In this document: positions 1-5,425 of the stretch, piece by piece
Position numbering within the stretch: position 1 is the stretch's first letter
Layout: each line of letters begins with the position of its first letter
Source of the DNA: Betaproteobacteria bacterium
GTDB taxonomy: Bacteria; Pseudomonadota; Gammaproteobacteria; Burkholderiales; SG8-39
Length of the DNA stretch: 5,425 bases
Assembly: GCA_029865405.1 (NCBI GenBank)
Contig: JAOUGZ010000218.1
Span: forward strand, 1-5,425
Reading direction: 5' to 3'
Translations under genes and position numbers: made by a program
Notes under the pieces: model-generated
Seen by the model: the letters and a program-made list of their open reading frames with translations, nothing else
What the model was told of the DNA's origin: nothing
The model's database searches: none

Positions 1-242
1 CGCTCGAGATGGGCATGGCGACCTTCGACTCGTCGGTGGCGGGCCTGGGCGGCTGTCCCTACGCCAGGGGCGCCTCGGGCAACGTCGCCACCGAGGACGT
101 GGTCTACATGATGAACGGCCTGGGCATCGAGACCGGCATCGATTTGGCGAAGCTCGTCGCCACCGGGCAGTGGATCTGCGGCGTCATCGGCAAGGAGCCG
201 CAGTCGAAGGCCGGCAAGGCGATCGCGGCGAAAGCGGCGTGA
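1..242 (+). CDS. mvaB: Hydroxymethylglutaryl-CoA lyase, C-terminal part (5' end outside window)
   Basis: This enzyme cleaves HMG-CoA to acetoacetate and acetyl-CoA, the last step of leucine degradation, in the cytoplasm. Only about the last 79 codons are present. The reading frame is open from the window edge (first full codon at base 3), so the ATG at 9 is internal. The family signature is clear: DSSVAGLGGCPYA (bases 27-65), followed by ARGASGNVATED. The cysteine codon at 54-56 corresponds to the active-site-loop cysteine of the family (Cys266 in the human enzyme), and the Asn of GASGN is also kept. The protein ends with a lysine/alanine-rich tail (SKAGKAIAAKAA). The stop codon overlaps the GTG start of the next gene by 4 bases, so the two are probably translationally coupled. 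The symbol follows the bacterial enzyme and is used in that sense only. Confidence 0.93.
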   Translation, partial: LEMGMATFDSSVAGLGGCPYARGASGNVATEDVVYMMNGLGIETGIDLAKLVATGQWICGVIGKEPQSKAGKAIAAKAA

Positions 243-427
243 AGTCGCCCTGCAAAAAGGTCTGCGTCATTGACGCCGAGAACCGCTACTGCCGCGGCTG
301 CCGGAGAACGCTCGATGAAATCGCGTGCTGGGGCGAGATGAGCGACGCGGAGCGCGAGGCGGTGCTCGCCGCGCTCCCCGCGCGCGCCTCAGAGGTCGCT
401 GAAGGATCCGTGCCGCCCCTTGCCTGA
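239..427 (+). CDS. DUF1289 family small cysteine-rich protein
   Basis: A 62-residue protein with the DUF1289 pattern: an N-terminal SPC-x3-C, then C-x2-C, then RTLDEIA-x-W and MSDAER, ending in an alanine/arginine-rich stretch. Cysteines stand at residues 5, 9, 18, 21 and 30. The first four form a CX3C...CX2C arrangement that could bind a metal; this is an inference, since the family's function is not established to my knowledge. The GTG start at 239 is preferred because the domain begins immediately after it and because GTGA gives a 4-base overlap with the HMG-CoA lyase stop. The ATG at 170 would add 23 residues unlike the family, read out of frame through the lyase. No separate Shine-Dalgarno sequence is evident, so translation probably depends on coupling. 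Its last 39 bases overlap the 3' end of the crotonase gene on the other strand. Confidence 0.85.
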   Translation: MKSPCKKVCVIDAENRYCRGCRRTLDEIACWGEMSDAEREAVLAALPARASEVAEGSVPPLA

Positions 428-1204
428 GGCGAAGCGCCCTGCGCCCGCCGCCCCCTCGGCGTAGAAGGCGGGCAGCCCGTTGTACCACTCGCGCCGCATG
501 CCTTCGCGCACCGACTGGCCCTGCTGCGCGTAGACCGAGCGCCGGTCGGCGCGCGTGCAAGCCTGCGGAAAGCGCGCGATCTCGTGCGCCATCGCTTCGG
601 CGAACTCGCGCGACTTGCCCGGAGCGACGACGTGCTCGCAGCAGCCGATGCGCAGCGCCTCCTCCGCCGGCACCTTGCGACCGGTGAGGATGATCTCGAG
701 CGCGCGACCGGTGCCGACGATCCTCGGCAGGCGCACCGTGCCGCCGTCGATGAGCGGCACGCCCCAGCGCCGGCAGTACACGCCGAAGTACGCCGTCTCC
801 TCCATCACGCGCACGTCGCACCAGAGCGCGAGCTCGAAGCCGCCCGCCACCGCCGGCCCGGCGACGGCGGCGATCACCGGCTTGTCGAGCTCGAGGCGCG
901 TCGGCCCGAGCGGCCCGCGCGGCAGCTGGCCGTTCTCGCGCACGCGCTCGTCCAGCGGATAGGCGATCGCCTGCAGCGGCGCGGGGTCCTCGAGCAGCGA
1001 CGCGCCGTACTTCAGGTCCCAGCCGGCGCAGAACGCCCCGCCTTCGCCCCACAGGACCGCCACTGCGGCCTCAGGGTCGCGGTCGAAAGCGACGAAGGCG
1101 TCGACCAGCGCGTCGGCGCTCTCCGGATCCATGGCGTTGCGCGCGGCAGGGCGCGAATGGATCACGGTCCACACCTTGCCTTTCTTTTCGATTCTGACCG
1201 CCAT
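389..1204 (-). CDS. Crotonase / enoyl-CoA hydratase family protein with altered active site
   Basis: A 271-residue crotonase-fold protein acting on a CoA thioester. The first oxyanion-hole segment is GGAFCAGWDLK (residues 55-65) and the second is GPAVAGGFELAL (116-127). Glu124 aligns with catalytic Glu144 of rat mitochondrial enoyl-CoA hydratase. The second catalytic glutamate (rat Glu164, in FGQPE) is replaced: the segment reads FGVYCRRWGVPLIDGGTVRL, putting Cys144 there. I recall this CRRWGVPLIDGGTVRLP block from a widespread, poorly characterised crotonase subgroup, so classical hydratase activity should not be assumed. The start at 1204 is fixed by AAAGGAGG six bases upstream (1211-1218), inside the metY 3' end. 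It is the third gene of the minus-strand operon, 2 bases after metY. The long upstream extension of the frame is a shadow of metY. The fold assignment is secure; the substrate is unknown. Confidence 0.92.
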   Translation of the reverse strand: MAVRIEKKGKVWTVIHSRPAARNAMDPESADALVDAFVAFDRDPEAAVAVLWGEGGAFCAGWDLKYGASLLEDPAPLQAIAYPLDERVRENGQLPRGPLGPTRLELDKPVIAAVAGPAVAGGFELALWCDVRVMEETAYFGVYCRRWGVPLIDGGTVRLPRIVGTGRALEIILTGRKVPAEEALRIGCCEHVVAPGKSREFAEAMAHEIARFPQACTRADRRSVYAQQGQSVREGMRREWYNGLPAFYAEGAAGAGRFASGKGRHGSFSDL

Positions 1205-1206
1205 GC

Positions 1207-3022
<1,816 letters not shown>

Positions 3023-3058
3023 GTGCCCTCCTTGTGTCTGAAGCGCTAGCATAGCGCC
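3023..3058. promoter_or_regulatory. Candidate overlapping divergent promoter in 36-base spacer
   Basis: The whole spacer between two divergent start codons is 36 bases. At 3043-3057 it holds a perfect inverted repeat, GCGCTA-GCA-TAGCGC. Read on the plus strand, TAGCAT (3047-3052) fits the TAnnnT -10 pattern and lies six bases before the ATG at 3059, which would give a leaderless or nearly leaderless transcript. Read on the minus strand, TATGCT (3053-3048) fits TATnnT and would leave a leader of about 19 bases holding the AAGGAGG of the CoA-binding gene. No convincing -35 box is visible on either side. The position and symmetry are seen directly; promoter activity is inferred. Confidence 0.4.
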
Positions 3059-3685
3059 ATGCGCGCGCTGACCCTGTACTTCGATTTCGTCTCGCCCTTC
3101 TCCTACATCGCATTCAAGCGCCTGCACGAGCTGCCGCGCGACGTGGCAGTGGAGATGAAGCCGGTGCTGTTCGCGGGGATTCTCAATCACCACGGGCAGA
3201 AGGGGCCCGCCGAAATCCCCGCCAAGCGCCGGTGGAGCTACCGCTGGTGCACCTGGTGGGCGAAGGAGCTGGGCATCCCGTTCCGCTTTCCCGCCTCGCA
3301 CCCGTTCAATCCGCTGCACCACCTGCGCCTGGTGATCGCCGCCGGGGTTTCACGTGAAAACGTCGGGCGCATCTTCGACGCTCTCTGGACCACAGGCGGG
3401 GAAGCGTCGGATGCGGCTGCGATCGGCAAGCTGATAGAAGATCTGGGGGTCGACGTGGCGCGACTGGCGTCGCCCGAGGTCAAGGACGCGCTGCGGCAAA
3501 ACACGGAAGCCGCCATCGCGCGCGGCGTGTTCGGCGTGCCGACCTACGAGGTCGACGGCGAGCTGTTCTGGGGAGCCGATTCGCTCGGCTTCCTGAAGGC
3601 CTTCCTTGCCGACCCGGCCGAGCTGCGGAATGCGGAAATGCGCCGCGTCGACGGCCTGCCCGTCGGCGCGGCGCGAAAGCGCTAG
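3059..3685 (+). CDS. 2-hydroxychromene-2-carboxylate isomerase-like DsbA-family protein
   Basis: A 208-residue protein of the thioredoxin-like DsbA/kappa-GST group. In naphthalene degraders such proteins (NahD) isomerise 2-hydroxychromene-2-carboxylate using glutathione; many bacteria carry members with unknown substrates. The N-terminal FDFVSPFSYIAF (8-19) contains Ser12 at the family's glutathione-activating position instead of a CXXC. An alpha-helical insert follows (about 60-150, including HPFNPLHHLRLV at 81-92), then GVFGVPTYEVDG (156-167) with the cis-proline Pro161, and ELFWGADSL (168-176). There is no signal peptide, so it is probably cytoplasmic. No Shine-Dalgarno sequence precedes the ATG at 3059, yet the domain begins immediately there, which fits leaderless translation. 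The stop lies one base from the convergent hydrolase gene. No aromatic-degradation genes are nearby, so the specific substrate is open. Codons 97-100 form an A/T-ending run coinciding with a parS-like site. Confidence 0.88.
   Translation: MRALTLYFDFVSPFSYIAFKRLHELPRDVAVEMKPVLFAGILNHHGQKGPAEIPAKRRWSYRWCTWWAKELGIPFRFPASHPFNPLHHLRLVIAAGVSRENVGRIFDALWTTGGEASDAAAIGKLIEDLGVDVARLASPEVKDALRQNTEAAIARGVFGVPTYEVDGELFWGADSLGFLKAFLADPAELRNAEMRRVDGLPVGAARKR
3346..3361. other. Candidate parS (ParB-binding centromere) site
   Basis: The 16-mer GGTTTCACGTGAAAAC matches the parS consensus TGTTTCACGTGAAACA at 13 of 16 positions, with a perfect 12-base palindromic core TTTCACGTGAAA at 3348-3359. The consensus is from well-known bacterial chromosome segregation systems, where ParB loads at such sites clustered near oriC. 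Here it falls in codons 97-100 of the isomerase gene, read as GTT TCA CGT GAA. These are four A/T-ending codons in succession in a gene that otherwise strongly prefers G or C, as expected if the DNA sequence itself is under selection. By simple base counting a given 12-mer is expected far less than once in a window this size. The outer bases (3346, 3360, 3361) deviate from consensus, so it may be a weaker site. Whether ParB binds is not shown. Confidence 0.6.
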
Positions 3686-3686
3686 C

Positions 3687-4493
3687 TCAGAACTCGACCT
3701 TCTCCCCGGGCTGCAGGACAATCACGCGGGTTTTCGTATTGCCGAGGGCCTTCTTGTACTCCTCGGGCGTGCCCTTCAGCACCGGAATCGTGCCGTAGTG
3801 CATGGGGATGACGAACTTCGGCACCAGGTAGCGGTTGGTGGCGAGCGCCGCATCCTCCGGGCTCATGACGAAGTGCCCGCCGATCGGCATCAGCACCAGG
3901 TCGGGCTTGTACAGCTCGCCGATCAACCCCAGGTCGCCGAAGATCCCGGTGTCGCCCATGTGGTAGATCTTGAAGCCGTTCTCCACCTCGATGACGTAGC
4001 CCACCGGCTCGCCGCCGGGATGCGTCTCGTTCTTCCCGGTGGCCGGGTTCTTCCACACCAGCTCCGAGGAATGCTCGGCGCGCGTCGCCGTGATCTTCAC
4101 GCTGCCCGTGCCGAAGGGCTCGATGGTGCCTCCCTTGCCGAAGCGCGGCGCGAGCTTCGCCGGCAGGATGCCGAGCGTATCCACGGTATTGCCCAAGCCC
4201 GCGGGACCGTACATCGGCACCTCGTGCATCTTCGCCAGGTCGGGCGCGTCGGCGAAATGATCGAAATGCGCGTGCGTGACGAGGATCAGGTCGATCTTCC
4301 CGACCGCGTGCAGGTCCTTGAAATTGGCGGGCGTCTTCGGGTTGGTGCGCATCCACGGATCGATCATGATCACCTTGCCGCCCGGCGTGGTGATGCGGAA
4401 TGCGGCCTGGCCCAGCCAAAGCACCTCGGTCTTCTGCGCCAGCGCCGGCCCGGTGGTCAGGGCAAACGCCAGTGCCATCAGCAGCTTGTTCAT
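3687..4493 (-). CDS. Exported metal-dependent hydrolase, UlaG-like metallo-beta-lactamase fold
   Basis: A 268-residue protein of the metallo-beta-lactamase fold, closest in look to the UlaG/UPF0173 branch. Residues 1-19 (MNKLLMALAF then ALTTGPALA) form a signal peptide with likely cleavage after Ala19, so it should act in the periplasm. The metal-binding motif is THAHFDH (73-79: His74, His76, Asp78, His79), with further ligands probably His141 (AEHSS), Asp181 (MGDTG) and His232 (PMHYGT). WLGQAAFRI (26-34) and MIDPW (43-47) are typical early strands. The natural substrate is unknown; relatives hydrolyse lactones, esters or phosphodiesters. The GGAGGA at 4498-4503 supports the ATG at 4493. It is transcribed alone, divergently from the lipoprotein and convergently with the isomerase (1-base gap, so no room for a dedicated terminator). 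Confidence 0.9.
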   Translation of the reverse strand: MNKLLMALAFALTTGPALAQKTEVLWLGQAAFRITTPGGKVIMIDPWMRTNPKTPANFKDLHAVGKIDLILVTHAHFDHFADAPDLAKMHEVPMYGPAGLGNTVDTLGILPAKLAPRFGKGGTIEPFGTGSVKITATRAEHSSELVWKNPATGKNETHPGGEPVGYVIEVENGFKIYHMGDTGIFGDLGLIGELYKPDLVLMPIGGHFVMSPEDAALATNRYLVPKFVIPMHYGTIPVLKGTPEEYKKALGNTKTRVIVLQPGEKVEF

Positions 4494-4669
4494 GCTCTCC
4501 TCCCTCGCTTGAGAAAAACCCTGCGCTGCAACACGCGGGTATCGCCATTTATTCCACGGCGGAACCCTTCAAGTAGCACGATGCGGAAAAAAAGGAAAGC
4601 GGGCCCACTGCCGCGCCCTTTCGCGCTAGTCTGCGGCTCGCAGTCAATCTCACAGGAGGAGCTATCTCT
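4494..4669. promoter_or_regulatory. Divergent intergenic region with weak promoter candidates
   Basis: This 176-base spacer is the only sizeable non-coding region and is less GC-rich than the genes. For the plus-strand lipoprotein, TAGTCT (4627-4632) is a possible -10 box. An A7 tract at 4587-4593 lies roughly where an UP element would sit, but no good -35 is seen. AGGAGGA at 4654-4660 is its ribosome-binding site. For the minus-strand hydrolase, TTGAAG (4572-4567) followed by the AT-rich block 4547-4553 is a weak -35/-10 pair. TTCC-ACGGC-GGAA (4552-4564) is a short inverted repeat of unclear meaning. These are pattern matches only. Confidence 0.3.
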
Positions 4670-5359
4670 ATGCACAGCGTGACGCAGCGGACGTTGTCGA
4701 TCGCAGCCGGCATGTTTGTCCTCGCCGGCTGCGCCATGATGCCGGGCCAGGACGGCGGCGAAATGACCTTCTTCATCACCAGCGTCGGACCCGGCAAGGG
4801 CGCCGACCTGGGCGGCCTGGAGGGCGCCGACAAGCACTGCCAGTCGCTCGCCGCGTCGGCGGGAGCCGGCAGCCGCACCTGGCGCGCCTACTTGAGCACC
4901 CAGGGAACCGTGTTGAACGACCCGAAGGTCGTGCACGCGCGCGACCGCATCGGCAGCGGTCCCTGGCACAACGCCAAGGGCGTGCGCATTGCGCGCAACG
5001 TAGAGGATCTGCATTCGGCTCGCGCCAACGTGAACAAGGAAACGGCGCTCGACGAGAAAGGCCGGATGGTCAACGGCCGCACCGAGAAGCCGAACAAGCA
5101 CGACATCCTCACCGGCTCGCGGCCTGACGGCACGGCGCTCCCGCCGAGCCCTCCGTTCGCCGACATGACCTGCGGCAACTGGACCAAGAGCGGCGACGAC
5201 GGTGCAGCGATGACGGGTCACCACGACCGCGCAGGGCCGACCGACCATGCGTGGGCGACCTCCTGGAATTCCGCGCACCAGTCGCGCGGAGGTTGCAGCC
5301 AGAAAGCGCTGCAGGGCACGGGTGGAGACGGCCTGATCTACTGCTTTGCCGTGAAATAA
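4670..5359 (+). CDS. Lectin-like lipoprotein (putative), outer-membrane type
   Basis: A 229-residue protein with a lipoprotein signal: Arg7 in the n-region, a hydrophobic stretch, and lipobox LAGC with Cys21 as the lipidated residue. Ala at +2 fits sorting to the outer membrane. The mature part reads FFITSVGPGKGADLGGLEGADKHCQSLA (34-61), TWRAYLST (70-77), HARDRIGSGPWHNAKG (89-104), NKHDILTGS (142-150), MTCGNW (166-171) and a C-terminal SWNSAHQSRGGCSQKALQGTGGDGLIYCFA. Four cysteines remain after lipidation (57, 168, 209, 225) and could form two disulfides. I recall similar proteobacterial proteins annotated as lectins, and the GADxxCQ...RAYLS pattern resembles C-type-lectin/endostatin-like folds. 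The fold and any ligand are inferences. The start is fixed by AGGAGGA nine bases upstream and by the signal sequence. It ends one base from the convergent partial gene. Confidence 0.78.
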   Translation: MHSVTQRTLSIAAGMFVLAGCAMMPGQDGGEMTFFITSVGPGKGADLGGLEGADKHCQSLAASAGAGSRTWRAYLSTQGTVLNDPKVVHARDRIGSGPWHNAKGVRIARNVEDLHSARANVNKETALDEKGRMVNGRTEKPNKHDILTGSRPDGTALPPSPPFADMTCGNWTKSGDDGAAMTGHHDRAGPTDHAWATSWNSAHQSRGGCSQKALQGTGGDGLIYCFAVK

Positions 5360-5360
5360 C

Positions 5361-5425
5361 CTAGGTGTACTTGCGGGTGTCGTCGATGACCTTGCCGTCG
5401 TTCGGCAAGGTCCCCGGCGACACCA
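5361..5425 (-). CDS. Unidentified protein, C-terminal fragment
   Basis: The minus strand reads open from the window edge to a TAG at 5363-5361, giving 20 full codons that end in GKVIDDTRKYT. Every one of these codons ends in G or C, as in the surrounding real genes. The other minus-strand frames lack this regularity, so the fragment is probably the true end of a gene that starts beyond the window. I do not recognise the family from so few residues. It converges with the lipoprotein gene with one base between the two stop codons. A 49-base inverted repeat covers most of the fragment. Confidence 0.6.
   Translation of the reverse strand, partial: VSPGTLPNDGKVIDDTRKYT
5376..5424. repeat. Long near-perfect inverted repeat (possible terminator hairpin)
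   Basis: Bases 5376-5397 and 5403-5424 pair across a five-base loop TCGTT. The inner ten pairs (GACCTTGCCG with CGGCAAGGTC) are perfect. Two mismatches follow (5386/5414 and 5387/5413), then ten more pairs including one G.T wobble at 5383/5417. That makes 19 Watson-Crick pairs plus one wobble out of 22 positions. It starts 16 bases after the lipoprotein stop codon, inside the end of the convergent gene. No T-run follows on the minus-strand side, and the plus-strand side is cut by the window edge. A role as terminator or 3'-end stabiliser for the lipoprotein mRNA is plausible but inferred. Confidence 0.65.

Noticed and set aside
170..238. Upstream ATG extension of the DUF1289 protein
   Set aside because: The 23 added residues are an out-of-frame reading of the HMG-CoA lyase end and do not resemble the family. 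The GTG at 239 begins directly at the conserved SPC motif.
3041..3050. The 10-mer AAGCGCTAGC before the isomerase gene recurs at 3677-3686 at its end, suggesting flanking direct repeats
   Set aside because: Several shared 10-mers are expected by chance in a 5.4 kb window. The match does not extend, and the second copy is partly coding sequence and stop codon.
3671..3682. GCGC-GAAA-GCGC mini-hairpin with a GNRA-type loop at the end of the isomerase gene as a terminator
   Set aside because: The stem has only four Watson-Crick pairs plus a possible wobble and no T-run follows. It is too weak to call a terminator.
3606..4682. A 358-codon plus-strand frame opposite the hydrolase gene
   Set aside because: It has low-complexity Arg/His/Leu/Val composition and no family features, and it crosses the hydrolase gene and the intergenic region. 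It is an antisense shadow.

Overview
The window is a dense stretch of bacterial chromosome. GC is high (roughly two thirds by eye) and third codon positions are almost always G or C. Genes are packed with overlaps of a few bases, and Shine-Dalgarno sequences are strong (AAGGAGG-type). The gene content points to a betaproteobacterium of Burkholderiales type: HMG-CoA lyase, a DUF1289 mini-protein, a long MetY, a YccU-like CoA-binding protein, an HCCA-isomerase-like protein and a lectin-like lipoprotein. The taxon is an inference from gene types and composition. No rRNA, tRNA, CRISPR array, insertion sequence or phage gene was seen.

Layout. (1) Bases 1-427, plus strand: the C-terminal end of HMG-CoA lyase, followed through a 4-base GTGA overlap by a 62-residue cysteine-rich DUF1289 protein. 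(2) Bases 389-3022, minus strand: a compact three-gene operon of CoA-binding protein, O-acetylhomoserine sulfhydrylase (metY) and a divergent crotonase. The first two overlap by 11 bases, the next two are 2 bases apart, and the operon end overlaps the DUF1289 gene tail to tail by 39 bases. (3) Bases 3023-3058: a 36-base divergent spacer with a symmetric TAGCAT/TATGCT element that could serve both directions. (4) Bases 3059-3685, plus strand: a DsbA-fold 2-hydroxychromene-2-carboxylate isomerase-like protein with no Shine-Dalgarno sequence. (5) Bases 3687-4493, minus strand: an exported UlaG-like metallo-beta-lactamase-fold hydrolase, one base from its convergent neighbour. (6) Bases 4494-4669: a divergent spacer. 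(7) Bases 4670-5359, plus strand: a lectin-like lipoprotein. (8) Bases 5361-5425, minus strand: the last 20 codons of an unidentified gene, containing a long inverted repeat.

Metabolically this is a housekeeping and accessory mix. It holds the last step of leucine degradation, direct sulfhydrylation of O-acetylhomoserine for methionine synthesis, an acyl-CoA-acting crotonase and a glutathione-type isomerase. Two envelope proteins, one probably periplasmic and one probably lipid-anchored, lie at the right end.

The most striking non-coding signal is inside the isomerase gene. The 12-base palindrome TTTCACGTGAAA (3348-3359) is the core of the near-universal parS site bound by the chromosome-partition protein ParB. 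It is written with a run of four A/T-ending codons in a gene that otherwise favours G/C. If real, it would suggest that the window lies near the replication origin. The second signal is a 49-base near-perfect hairpin at 5376-5424 in the end of the last gene, just past the lectin gene.
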